22,369 bases of DNA from Fusobacteriota bacterium (GTDB taxonomy: Bacteria > Fusobacteriota > Fusobacteriia > Fusobacteriales > Fusobacteriaceae), in contig JAEWEF010000044.1 of the NCBI GenBank assembly GCA_023389595.1, positions 1 to 22,369 on the forward strand, written 5' to 3'. This document shows positions 1 to 8,224 of the stretch, piece after piece (position 1 is the first letter of the stretch; every line of letters begins with the position of its first letter). The notes under the pieces are model-generated. The model saw nothing but the letters and a program-made list of their open reading frames with translations, made no database searches and was not told the origin of the DNA. A program made the position numbers and the translations under genes.

Positions 1-54
1 TTTTTAATAAATTATAAATTATGAATCAAAAATATTTTACTAATCTTAAAAATT

Positions 55-1278
55 CTATTCACTTCTTAAAGCATCTATAGGATTTAATTTAGCAGCTTTT
101 CTTGCTGGACTAACACCAAATATAATACCTATAAGAGTTGATACTGATAAAGAAATTATCACAGATATCAATGAAAAATGTGGTGGAATTCCTGCAGCAT
201 TTCCTATAAGTGATGAAAAAATAACTCCCAGTAAAATTCCAGTTATACCACCGAGTCCAGTTAAAAATATTGATTCAAATAAAAACTGTATTAGAATATC
301 TCTATCTGTTGCACCTATAGCTTTTTTAATTCCTATTTCTCTTGTTCTTTCAACAACGGTTACCAACATTATATTCATTACGCCTATACCACCAACAAAC
401 AAAGAAATCGATGCAGCAAGCGTTATAAATAAACTAAGTGTTGTAAGCATTTTATCAAAAGAATCTATTTCTTGAGAGGCAGGACTAACTTTAAATATCC
501 CTTTTACATTAAATTTATTCTCAAGATAATTTTTAGTGTCATTCATAGCTTTATCTAGCTTATTTGGATCTTTTGCTTCTATTACTATTTCCGCAAATTG
601 ATCATTATTATTTCTGAGATTAGTTTTAAAAGATTTGTAGGGTATTGCAGCCATCATAAAAGGCATATCTCCAAAGAGTGACATTATTTTTTGAGCTGGA
701 TGATTAAATACTCCAACCACTTTAAATTGAACTGGAAGGTCTTTACTCTTCACATAAATATTTATATATTTACCTAACGCTTCTTTAGTAGAACCAAAAA
801 GTCTTTTTGCAGATAAATTATCTATGCAGATAACGTCATTATAATTTTCATAGTCAAATCTTAAAAATTCTCTACCGTCTATGATAGTTATATTGCTCAT
901 CACAAAAGTTTGCTCTGTAGATCCGTATATAACAGCATCTTGTTTTTTCTCACCAGAAATATTATATCTTACATATTCAATTTCATTTATAGAAGCATGT
1001 TTAGCGTCTATAGCTTTTTGTAATTCTTCAACAGAGTGAGTTGTAAATAAATATTTTTGTTTAAAATCTGGAGAATTTCTAGAAACGGTAACATTAAATT
1101 TACCATAACCTAATTTTTGAAAATCTCCTATAATACTTCTTTTTCCACCACTACCTATTGACCACATTGTTATTACAGAAGAAATACCTATTACTATTCC
1201 TAACATTGTAAGGAACGTTCGCATTTTATTTGCTCTTAATGTATAAAATGTTTCTTTAAAAAATTCTATAAAATTCAT
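55..1278 (-). CDS. MacB-type ABC efflux permease (FtsX/MacB_PCD family)
   Basis: A 407-residue inner-membrane permease that would form the membrane part of a MacAB-TolC-like exporter. An N-terminal membrane segment (about residues 20-42) is followed by a large extracytoplasmic MacB_PCD-like domain (about 50-275). Three C-terminal segments (about 281-308, 332-356, 368-389) form the FtsX domain. The loop after the second segment has the typical ERTREIGIKKAIGA motif. E. coli MacB has its ATPase fused to this module, but here the ATPase is a separate gene whose end overlaps this start by 4 bp (ATGA), so translation is probably coupled. It is the last gene of the operon tolC-like, adaptor, ATPase, permease. 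The family transports macrolides, peptides, lipoproteins or toxins, and the cargo cannot be read from sequence. No terminator hairpin is visible in the 54 bases left after the stop. Confidence 0.9.
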   Translation of the reverse strand: MNFIEFFKETFYTLRANKMRTFLTMLGIVIGISSVITMWSIGSGGKRSIIGDFQKLGYGKFNVTVSRNSPDFKQKYLFTTHSVEELQKAIDAKHASINEIEYVRYNISGEKKQDAVIYGSTEQTFVMSNITIIDGREFLRFDYENYNDVICIDNLSAKRLFGSTKEALGKYINIYVKSKDLPVQFKVVGVFNHPAQKIMSLFGDMPFMMAAIPYKSFKTNLRNNNDQFAEIVIEAKDPNKLDKAMNDTKNYLENKFNVKGIFKVSPASQEIDSFDKMLTTLSLFITLAASISLFVGGIGVMNIMLVTVVERTREIGIKKAIGATDRDILIQFLFESIFLTGLGGITGILLGVIFSSLIGNAAGIPPHFSLISVIISLSVSTLIGIIFGVSPARKAAKLNPIDALRSE

Positions 1279-1937
1279 ACAATAACTCCATCTTTAAAAA
1301 CTAATTTTCTGTCAGCGTTATTTCCTATATTTTCTTCGTGTGTTACAATTATAATAGTTTTTCCCTCTTTATTTAAATCTTTCAAGATTTTAATTATTTC
1401 TGCTTCAGATTTACTATCTAAATTACCGGTAGGCTCATCGGCAAGTATAATAGACGGATTATTTACAAGAGCTCTGGCAATTGCAACTCTTTGTTTTTGA
1501 CCACCTGACAGTTCATTGGGCTTGTGATTGATTCTATCTCCTAATCCGACTTTTTCGAGAAGTTCTGTAGCTCTTTTTTTTCTTTCAGCTTTAGGGATAC
1601 CAGCATACATCATAGGTAATTCTACATTTAATAGAGCTGATAATTTAGGAAGAAGATTAAAAGACTGAAATATAAATCCAATTTTTTTATTTCTAATACC
1701 ACTCAATTCATTTTGACTAGTTTTAGATATATCTATGTTATCTAAAATATAAGTTCCAGTATACTCATTATCTAAGCATCCTAGTATATTCATCATAGTA
1801 GATTTTCCACTTCCGCTACTTCCCATAATAGCTAAAAATTCACCTTCTTTAACTTCGAAAGAAACATCTTTTAATGCATGAAGTGAAATATCTCCAGAAT
1901 TATAAAATTTATTAACATTTTTTATTTGAAGTAGCAT
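1275..1937 (-). CDS. ABC transporter ATPase, MacB/LolD type
   Basis: A 220-residue ATPase that energises the adjacent permease at the inner membrane. All catalytic motifs are present: Walker A GSSGSGKS at residues 39-46, the Q-loop Gln91, the signature LSGGQ at 143-147, Walker B ILADE with catalytic Glu168, and the switch His200. Length and motif spacing fit the LolD/MacB/YknY group. A good AAGGAG ribosome site precedes the ATG. The gene starts 2 bp after the adaptor stop and overlaps the permease start by 4 bp, which indicates one transcript. No residue anomalies were seen. Confidence 0.93.
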   Translation of the reverse strand: MLLQIKNVNKFYNSGDISLHALKDVSFEVKEGEFLAIMGSSGSGKSTMMNILGCLDNEYTGTYILDNIDISKTSQNELSGIRNKKIGFIFQSFNLLPKLSALLNVELPMMYAGIPKAERKKRATELLEKVGLGDRINHKPNELSGGQKQRVAIARALVNNPSIILADEPTGNLDSKSEAEIIKILKDLNKEGKTIIIVTHEENIGNNADRKLVFKDGVIV

Positions 1938-1939
1938 TT

Positions 1940-3040
1940 TTATTCTCCTTTATCACTTAAAATCAGACCATCAGTTATTTTATTATCTGGATTTAAAATG
2001 ATAGTTTCACCTTCTGATATTCCATTCAAAATAGTTGCGTTATCAGGAGAAGAACTAATTACTTCTATATATTTTTTAATAACTTTATTTTCTCCGTCTA
2101 TTGCATATACAAAATATTTTTCCCCTGATTCTTCTCTTATTGCCTCCTTAGGAATTAGTAACTCTGGACTTTCACTTGTTAATAAAATATTTGCATCGAC
2201 AACAAAACCTGGAACTAATTCAGGAACTTTTTTATTCAATGTGACGTCAGCTTTTAAAACTCTAGCTCCATTTCTATCTGATACAGAAGAAAGATTAGAA
2301 ATTTTTGTTATAGTTCCTTCAAATTCTTTTTTACCTTCAAATATTTCCGGTTTTATAACAGCTTTTTGTCCAACTTTTATCATAGTAACATTATATTCAG
2401 GTATTTCTAAAGTTACCTTTAAACTTTCTAAATCTATGATATCAAGTAGCGGTGCCGTTGTATCTACGAGATAATTTTGTTGGGCTTTAACATTTCCAAT
2501 AACACCGTTTAAAGGACTTTTTATATCGGATGCAGTTTTATTTAGTTCTTCTTTTAATTCTGACATATTTAAGTTTGAAACTTGGATAGCTTCTTTTAAT
2601 TTAGTAATTTCTTCAAGACTAGCTCCACCTATTTTGTATAACTCTTGTGCTGCGTTTAAGTCTCTTGTTAAAGAAGCAGCATTAATAGATTCTTTTTGCA
2701 TGGACCTATTAAGTCTGTTTTTATCCTCGTCATCAAATGTCATTAATATATCGCCTTTGTTTACATAATCACCATTTTTCACGAAAACTTCTTTAACTTT
2801 TAAACGCTTATCTACAAATATACCGACAGGATTATCAGAAGTAACATATCCGCTCACATGTAGACTTCCTAGATCCGACTTTTTTTCTAATTTTAAATAA
2901 TTGTAGTCACTATAATGAGGCTTTTCTGCTGCAGATTTTTTAAATTTAGAAAACATTGTAAATAAAACTATTAAAACAACAACAAAAATTGATATTATTA
3001 AAAATTTCTTTTTATTATTTTTCTTTTTTTCATTAGACAT
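1940..3040 (-). CDS. MacA-like periplasmic adaptor (membrane fusion protein)
   Basis: A 366-residue membrane-fusion protein that would bridge the inner-membrane ABC permease and the TolC-like channel. A lysine-rich start is followed by one uncleaved membrane anchor (about residues 13-30), without a lipobox. Two halves of a biotinyl-lipoyl-like domain lie at about 72-103 and 171-200, each with the usual glycine-rich turn (VKNGDYVNKGDIL and SPLNGVIG). Between them is a helical hairpin of about 60 residues (105-168), followed by beta-barrel and membrane-proximal regions. The start ATG shares one base with the stop of the tolC-like gene (TAATG) and has an AAGGAGT ribosome site inside the upstream gene end, so translational coupling is likely. 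An RND pump adaptor is excluded by the ABC neighbours. Confidence 0.88.
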   Translation of the reverse strand: MSNEKKKNNKKKFLIISIFVVVLIVLFTMFSKFKKSAAEKPHYSDYNYLKLEKKSDLGSLHVSGYVTSDNPVGIFVDKRLKVKEVFVKNGDYVNKGDILMTFDDEDKNRLNRSMQKESINAASLTRDLNAAQELYKIGGASLEEITKLKEAIQVSNLNMSELKEELNKTASDIKSPLNGVIGNVKAQQNYLVDTTAPLLDIIDLESLKVTLEIPEYNVTMIKVGQKAVIKPEIFEGKKEFEGTITKISNLSSVSDRNGARVLKADVTLNKKVPELVPGFVVDANILLTSESPELLIPKEAIREESGEKYFVYAIDGENKVIKKYIEVISSSPDNATILNGISEGETIILNPDNKITDGLILSDKGE

Positions 3041-4341
3041 TATATATTACTCCTTAAAATATTTTTATAAACATAGGCGTTAAATTTATGTTCTTCTGAG
3101 GTTTTTTCTATTTTTGCAGCTAAGTACTCATTATATGATTTAAGTAAATCTACATATGAAATTCTGTTCATTTCAAATTCTTTGTTTTTTATATCATATT
3201 TATTTTTTTCTATATCAACTTTTTTTGAAAGTATATCAATTTTTTTTGACATTTCTTCTAATTCTATTTTTAATTTTTCTCTTTCATTTATTAATTCTCT
3301 TTTTACATTCTCCATCTTTATTAAATTAATTTCTTTATTAATAGCAGATGATTGCTGTGATGGGTTGGTAGCAAAAAGTTGTTTTTGCAGAGAAATACTA
3401 AATTTATTTTCAGAATAATTATTCATATTTTTTGCATTGTCGTTAATAGGTTTAGTTTTAACAAAAGAAATATTTATATCCGGTAGGAAAGAATCAAGAT
3501 TTGAATAATTTAACTCATTTTCTGAAAGTAGTAATTCAAGTTCAGATTTTTTTAATTGGCTTTCATTATATTTATATAAATTTTCTTTAAAATAATCTAT
3601 GTCAGCCTTTATTGGTTCTAGTTCGAAATCATTTAAATTAATTCCATATTCACTAAAAATTATCTTATTTATGATATACATATTATTTTCTATTTTTTCT
3701 ATATCATTTTTTAATGATTCAAGTTCTAAATTATTAGTGTCAAGATCTATTTTCTTTAATTTTCCTAATTCGTATAACTTGTTAAGAATACTATTGTGAG
3801 TAGTAATAGTATTTAACGCTTCTTTTTTTACATTATATGTTTCCTTAAGAATAACTAGGTTATTATACATATCTATAATCTGATCTTTTTTTAAATTAAA
3901 AGATGAGTCGAAGTTTATTTTATTTAATTTTTGGTTTAATTTCATTTTTTCTAATTCATATCTATTTTTAGAAACAAAAAAATCTTTTAAATTTTTTTTA
4001 ATTCCGTAAGAAATAAAATCAAAATTCATATTATTTTTTGTATTTCTATTAAAACTAGAAAAAAATGGTCCGAACGATAATTGAGCGTTCAAAGTTTTGT
4101 CATAATCATCCGAGTTATATATACTGTCTAAAGAGTAAGAAGTAGATAAATTTATTCCGTTAAATTCTCCAAGAAAAAGAGAAGATTCCTGAGACTCGTA
4201 AATTTTGTTATTTAACTCATAAATTTGTTTTTCACTAGAATTTTTATCCACTAAATTAAGTACTTTATCTAAAGTTATTGTTTCTGCATTGCACATTATA
4301 CTAAGAAAAATAGTGCAAATTAATAATTTTTTTTTAAGCAT
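3040..4341 (-). CDS. TolC-like outer-membrane efflux channel
   Basis: A 433-residue protein with a signal peptide (residues 1-19, cleavage expected after CNA), then long amphipathic helical segments rich in Asn, Lys, Glu and Leu. These alternate with short beta-prone stretches, the pattern of outer-membrane efflux (OEP) proteins with two structural repeats. The helical regions around 190-230 and 335-400 have heptad-like patterning that would form the periplasmic tunnel. Sequence conservation is weak, as is usual for this family, so the call leans on context: it is first in an operon with a MacA-like adaptor and MacB-type ABC parts. Placing the channel gene first, with its own pump, suggests a dedicated exporter. 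The presence of this gene shows that the organism has an outer membrane. Confidence 0.82.
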   Translation of the reverse strand: MLKKKLLICTIFLSIMCNAETITLDKVLNLVDKNSSEKQIYELNNKIYESQESSLFLGEFNGINLSTSYSLDSIYNSDDYDKTLNAQLSFGPFFSSFNRNTKNNMNFDFISYGIKKNLKDFFVSKNRYELEKMKLNQKLNKINFDSSFNLKKDQIIDMYNNLVILKETYNVKKEALNTITTHNSILNKLYELGKLKKIDLDTNNLELESLKNDIEKIENNMYIINKIIFSEYGINLNDFELEPIKADIDYFKENLYKYNESQLKKSELELLLSENELNYSNLDSFLPDINISFVKTKPINDNAKNMNNYSENKFSISLQKQLFATNPSQQSSAINKEINLIKMENVKRELINEREKLKIELEEMSKKIDILSKKVDIEKNKYDIKNKEFEMNRISYVDLLKSYNEYLAAKIEKTSEEHKFNAYVYKNILRSNI

Positions 4342-4388
4342 AACGACACCCCTATATAAATAAATAAATAATTCTATTTGTAATTTAG

Positions 4389-4397
4389 TTTATAACA
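4389..4397 (-). promoter_or_regulatory. Possible extended -10 promoter of the efflux operon
   Basis: On the minus strand the bases read TGTTATAAA, an extended -10 element about 47 bp upstream of the tolC-like start codon. No good -35 box stands 17 bp further upstream, which an extended -10 can tolerate. A TAGAAT at 4371-4376 is an alternative. The element overlaps the left arm of the inverted repeat at 4394-4414. Confidence 0.4.
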
Positions 4398-4414
4398 TTA
4401 TTTTTAATAATGTT
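4394..4414. repeat. 21-bp inverted repeat, operator-like
   Basis: Two perfect 9-bp arms, AACATTATT and AATAATGTT, flank a 3-bp TTT centre. The dyad overlaps the putative -10 of the efflux operon on one strand and ends one base before the -35 box of the divergent promoter on the other. That is a suitable place for a repressor controlling both directions. It could also be a chance AT-rich dyad, as no regulator gene adjoins it. Confidence 0.45.
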
Positions 4415-4415
4415 G

Positions 4416-4444
4416 TTGCAAAAAATGAATAAACATGGTACAAT
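4416..4444 (+). promoter_or_regulatory. Promoter with extended -10, distal to the symporter gene
   Basis: TTGCAA at 4416-4421 and TACAAT at 4439-4444 are separated by exactly 17 bp, and TGG precedes the -10 to give an extended element. Transcription would start near 4451 and leave about 250 nt of untranslated leader before the symporter start codon. Confidence 0.6.
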
Positions 4445-4704
4445 ACTTTGAAAAGTAGAACACATAAACATGTTTTAGCACTGAAAATAAATGGATATCA
4501 TTCATTTTTAATTGTTAAAAAATTAAAAGTTAAAATTATTTTAATTATACCATAAAATATTGTTTTTACAATATAAATATAAAAATTTATGTTTTTTAAT
4601 TTAGTAGTTTTAAAATAAGTTAATTTATATTTCTCTTTAGTTATATAGGTTAGCTTAATTTATTTTAATTATAATTAAGGTATCTTTTATGGGAGGTAAT
4701 AAAA

Positions 4705-5892
4705 ATGAAAAAGATTGGATTAGTACCAAGACTTATCATTGCAATCATTTTAGGTATATTGATAGGTTTATATACTCCTGTAGGTTTTATAAGAGTATTT
4801 AAAACTTTCAGTACTTTCTTCGGAAGTTTCTTATCTTTCTTTATACCATTTATGATAGTTGGGTTTGTAGTTATCGGTATAGCTAAACTAACTGATGGAG
4901 CAGGAAAACTTTTAGGAATTACTGCAGTAATCGCTTATGCTTCTACTATAGTAGCTGGTATGTTTTCATATACTGTTGCTAGCACTTTATATCCAACTCT
5001 TATAAAGGGAGTGCAATTAGGACATCTATCTACGGAAGGAAGAAGTATAGCTCCTTACTTTACTATTCCTTTAAAACCGGCTTTTGATGTTACAGCAGCA
5101 ATAGTATTTGCTTTTATGATGGGAATAACTATAAGTTTTCTTAGAAATAAAAAAGTGATAGAAAATACTACTTACAGTTTATTTGATGAGTACGAAAAAA
5201 TTATTTCTGCTGTTCTTTCAGGATTTGTAATTCCTTTATTACCAATTCATATATTAGGAATTTTTTCTGAATTAACATATTCAGGCGTTGTATTTACAGT
5301 TATTGGTATATTTATTAAAATATATTTATGTATATTTGCTATGCACTACATATACATGCTTATCATGTTTAGTATTGCTGGTGGAATGGCTAAGAAAAAT
5401 CCACTTAAACTTATCAAAAACCAAATACCTGCTTACTTGACTGCAGTAGGAACACAATCTTCAGCAGCTACTATTCCTATAAATGTTCAATCTGGATTAA
5501 AAAATGGAACTTCAGAAGAAATAGTAAACTTTGTTGTGCCTCTATGTGCAACTATTCATTTATCAGGTAGTATTATAACATTAACAAGTTGTATTATGGG
5601 AGTTTTATTAATGACAGGAATGCCTCATTCTTTCTCATTAATGTTGCCATTTATTTGCATGTTAGGAATAGCTATGGTTGCAGCACCAGGAGCACCTGGA
5701 GGAGCAGTAATGAGTGCTTTACCTTTCTTATTCATGATAGGAATAGATTCAAATGGAGAGTTGGCTTCTTTACTTATAGCTCTTTATATTACTCAAGATA
5801 GTTTTGGAACAGCTATAAATGTTTCTGGAGATAACGCTATAGCAATTTATGTGGATACTTTCTATAAGAAATACATAAAAAAAGCAAGTTAA
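4705..5892 (+). CDS. Divergent dicarboxylate/amino-acid:cation symporter (DAACS family)
   Basis: A 395-residue polytopic membrane transporter with the fold-defining stretches of the GltPh/DAACS family. The hairpin-1-like segment TQSSAATIP is at 250-258, the TM7 unwound motif region is at 284-289, a Pro/Gly-rich hairpin-2 segment is at 328-333, and TM8 DSFGTAINVSGD is at 365-376. Several ligand residues differ from GltPh. The TM7 motif NMDGT is HLSGS here, so the sodium-site Asn and Asp are replaced. The TM8 arginine that binds the acidic side chain is Gly368, and the hairpin-1 arginine is Gln. The conserved TM8 Asn372 and Asp376 remain. Glutamate or aspartate is therefore an unlikely substrate, and a neutral amino acid or another small solute is more plausible. 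A GGGAGGT ribosome site precedes the ATG. The gene is apparently monocistronic and ends at a strong terminator. Confidence 0.85.
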   Translation: MKKIGLVPRLIIAIILGILIGLYTPVGFIRVFKTFSTFFGSFLSFFIPFMIVGFVVIGIAKLTDGAGKLLGITAVIAYASTIVAGMFSYTVASTLYPTLIKGVQLGHLSTEGRSIAPYFTIPLKPAFDVTAAIVFAFMMGITISFLRNKKVIENTTYSLFDEYEKIISAVLSGFVIPLLPIHILGIFSELTYSGVVFTVIGIFIKIYLCIFAMHYIYMLIMFSIAGGMAKKNPLKLIKNQIPAYLTAVGTQSSAATIPINVQSGLKNGTSEEIVNFVVPLCATIHLSGSIITLTSCIMGVLLMTGMPHSFSLMLPFICMLGIAMVAAPGAPGGAVMSALPFLFMIGIDSNGELASLLIALYITQDSFGTAINVSGDNAIAIYVDTFYKKYIKKAS

Positions 5893-5965
5893 AAAACTGC
5901 TATAAATATTATTAAAAATATAAAAAATAAATTAATTAATTAGGAATATAAAGATACTTTAATAT

Positions 5966-6008
5966 AAAAGCTTTCATTAATAATTTTTATTAATGAAAGC
6001 TTTTTTTT
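5966..6008 (+). terminator. Strong intrinsic terminator after the symporter gene
   Basis: A perfect 18-bp stem (5966-5983 with 5987-6004) closes over a TTT loop and runs into a T tract. The stem starts with AAAAGCTTTC, and the flanking A run makes it potentially active in both directions. Confidence 0.9.
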
Positions 6009-6023
6009 GTAATAAAAAATTAC

Positions 6024-6052
6024 TTGCAAGAGAGCTCGATAAGATGTAAAAT
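6024..6052 (+). promoter_or_regulatory. Promoter for the EF-G2 operon
   Basis: TTGCAA at 6024-6029 and TAAAAT at 6047-6052 are separated by 17 bp, just after the symporter terminator. The start would be near 6059, giving a leader of about 78 nt before the EF-G-like start codon. The -35 box is the same TTGCAA as at 4416. Confidence 0.65.
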
Positions 6053-6136
6053 GTAGTAAAAAAATTTGTACTAGTTGCTTAGTTACTATAAAAATAGAAA
6101 TAATAAAAAATTAATTTATAAAGGGGGCAACAAATT

Positions 6137-8206
6137 ATGAAAGTTTTCGAAACGAGTGCTATCAGAAATATATCTTTAGTAGGACACAGAGGTTCAGGGA
6201 AAACAACACTAATTGAATCTATACTTTTTGCAAAAAATTATATAAACAAAAAAGGAGATGTAGAAAGTGGAAACACTGTTTCTGACTTTGATAAAGAAGA
6301 AGTACGTAGACTTTTTTCTATAAACACATCTTTAATACCTATAGAACACGACGATTATAAATTTAATTTTTTAGATACACCAGGTTATTTTGACTTCGTT
6401 GGAGAAGTTGTTTCTTCATTGAGAGTTTGTGGGTCTTCTGTATTAGTTATTGATGCTACATCAGGGGTTGAAGTTGGAGCCGAAAAAGCTTGGCGTATGC
6501 TTGAAGAAAGAAAATTACCAAGAATAATATTCGTTAACAAGATGGATAAAGGTTATGTTAATTATGAAAAATTACTTTCAGAATTAAAGACAAAATTTGG
6601 TAAAAAAATTGCCCCTTTCTGTATACCAATAGGAGAAAAAGAAGAATTTAAAGGATTTGTGAATGTAGTAGATCTAAAAGCGAGAATATTTAATGGTAAA
6701 GAATGCGTTGACGGAGAAATTCCTTCTGACATAGATACTACTGAAGTTAGAAATCTTCTTTTTGAAGCTATAGCTGAAACTGACGAACAATTAATGGATA
6801 AATATTTTGATGGAGAAGAATTTACAAGAGACGAAATAGTAAGAGGACTACATAATGGAGTTGTAAATGGAGACATAGTTCCAGTTATAGTTGGATCTGC
6901 ACTACAAGGTATAGGAATACATACATTGCTTGATACTATAAAATTATATATGCCTACGCCTACTGAGCTTTTTAGAGGAGAAAGAAAAGGAGTTAATATT
7001 GCAACTCAATTAGAACAAGTAGTTAAAATATCTGACGAAGAACCTTTCTCTGCCATAGTTTTTAAAACTTTAGTAGACCCTTTTATAGGGAAAATAACTT
7101 TCTTTAAAGTTAATTCAGGAGTACTGAGAAAAGATACTGAAGTATTAAATACTAATAAAAACAAAAAAGAAAGAATAGCTCAAGTTATTACTATGCAAGG
7201 AAATAAACAGATAGAACTTGAAGAATTAAGAGCTGGAGATATAGGTGCTACTACTAAATTACAATTTACACAAACTGGAGATACTTTATGTGATAAAAAT
7301 CTACAAGTACAATTTAATAAAATAGCATTCCCTAAACCGAATATTTTTTCTGGAGTTGCTCCTGCTGAAAAAAATGACGATGAAAAATTGAGTACATCTT
7401 TACAAAGAATGATGGAAGAAGATCCTACTTTTGTAGTTAAGAGAAATTATGAAACTAAACAACTTTTAATTGGTGGGCAAGGAGAAAAACATTTATTTAT
7501 AATTTTATGTAAAATTAAAAATAAATTTGGAGTTCATGCAGTATTAGAAGATGTTATAGTTTCTTATAGAGAAACGATACTTGGAAAAGCTGAAGTACAA
7601 GGAAAACACAAAAAACAATCAGGTGGTGCAGGACAATTTGGAGATGTTTTTATAAGATTTGAATCTTGTGAAAATGACTTTGAGTTCGCCGATGAAATAA
7701 AAGGAGGAGTTGTACCTAAAAATTATATTCCTGCAGTAGAAAAAGGTCTTATAGAAGCAAAAGAAAAAGGTTGCCTTGCAGGATACCCTGTTATTAATTT
7801 TAAAGCTACTTTATATGATGGAAGTTATCACCCTGTTGATTCTAACGAATTATCTTTTAAATTAGCTGCCATATTAGCTTTCAAAACAGGGATACCTAAA
7901 GCTAAACCTATATTATTAGAACCAGTTGTTAAAATGGATGTAGTAATACCTGAAGAATATCTTGGTGATGTTATGGGAGATATAAATAAAAGAAGAGGAA
8001 GAGTTCTTGGAATGGAGCATAATAAATATGGAGAACAAGTATTAATGGCTGAAGTTCCAGAATCTGAAATTCTTAAGTACTCTATAGATTTAAGAGGTCT
8101 AACTCAAGGGAAAGGGGAATTCTCTTATGACTTTATAAGATATGAAGAAGTTCCAGAACATATTTCAAGAAAAATCATTGAAGAAAGAAAAGAATTTGTA
8201 AAATAA
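6137..8206 (+). CDS. fusA2: EF-G paralogue of the EF-G2 type (translation GTPase)
   Basis: A 689-residue translational GTPase with the EF-G domain order: GTPase domain (1 to about 275), domain II, domain III, domain IV with GGAGQFGDV near 496, and a C-terminal domain V. Visible G motifs are P-loop GHRGSGKT at 16-23, DTPG at 80-83, NKMD at 134-137 and GSA near 255. Canonical EF-G has His after DTPG, the residue that activates hydrolysis. Here it is Tyr84, and the switch I RGITI becomes RLFSI (Thr to Ser61). Both changes are typical of the EF-G2 group, whose mycobacterial member is reported to lack ribosome-dependent GTPase activity. The protein is therefore probably not the housekeeping translocase, and its role here is unknown. 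A GGGGGC-rich ribosome site precedes the ATG. An aminopeptidase gene follows after 18 bp, suggesting cotranscription. Confidence 0.9.
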   Translation: MKVFETSAIRNISLVGHRGSGKTTLIESILFAKNYINKKGDVESGNTVSDFDKEEVRRLFSINTSLIPIEHDDYKFNFLDTPGYFDFVGEVVSSLRVCGSSVLVIDATSGVEVGAEKAWRMLEERKLPRIIFVNKMDKGYVNYEKLLSELKTKFGKKIAPFCIPIGEKEEFKGFVNVVDLKARIFNGKECVDGEIPSDIDTTEVRNLLFEAIAETDEQLMDKYFDGEEFTRDEIVRGLHNGVVNGDIVPVIVGSALQGIGIHTLLDTIKLYMPTPTELFRGERKGVNIATQLEQVVKISDEEPFSAIVFKTLVDPFIGKITFFKVNSGVLRKDTEVLNTNKNKKERIAQVITMQGNKQIELEELRAGDIGATTKLQFTQTGDTLCDKNLQVQFNKIAFPKPNIFSGVAPAEKNDDEKLSTSLQRMMEEDPTFVVKRNYETKQLLIGGQGEKHLFIILCKIKNKFGVHAVLEDVIVSYRETILGKAEVQGKHKKQSGGAGQFGDVFIRFESCENDFEFADEIKGGVVPKNYIPAVEKGLIEAKEKGCLAGYPVINFKATLYDGSYHPVDSNELSFKLAAILAFKTGIPKAKPILLEPVVKMDVVIPEEYLGDVMGDINKRRGRVLGMEHNKYGEQVLMAEVPESEILKYSIDLRGLTQGKGEFSYDFIRYEEVPEHISRKIIEERKEFVK

Positions 8207-8224
8207 TACAGAAGGAAAAAATTT

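Larger units (their letters stand above)
4342..4704. other. Divergent regulatory region between efflux operon and symporter
   Basis: This 363-bp AT-rich stretch contains no convincing ORF. Next to the efflux operon it holds a 21-bp inverted repeat (4394-4414), and on its plus strand a good promoter (4416-4444) well upstream of the symporter. A 10-bp palindrome AAACATGTTT lies at 4466-4475, and the word ATAAACATG occurs at 4429-4437 and again at 4464-4472. A small hairpin with arms ATATTGT/ACAATAT and a TTTT loop lies at 4557-4574. A TATAAT at 4670-4675, with no good -35 box, could be a second, closer start for the symporter. The functional roles are inferred. Confidence 0.6.

Noticed and set aside
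1998..2474. Plus-strand 158-codon open frame inside the adaptor gene
   Set aside because: It lies antisense to a clear MacA-like gene, has no ribosome site or family motifs, and reflects the AT-rich composition.
3182..3799. Two short plus-strand open frames inside the tolC-like gene
   Set aside because: They are Ser/Phe/Ile-rich antisense shadows of a coding gene with no start signals.
5589..5801. A 70-codon frame within the symporter gene
   Set aside because: It is an out-of-frame reading of a well-supported transporter gene.
6562..6876. Minus-strand frame inside the EF-G2 gene
   Set aside because: It is antisense to a conserved GTPase and has no supporting motifs.
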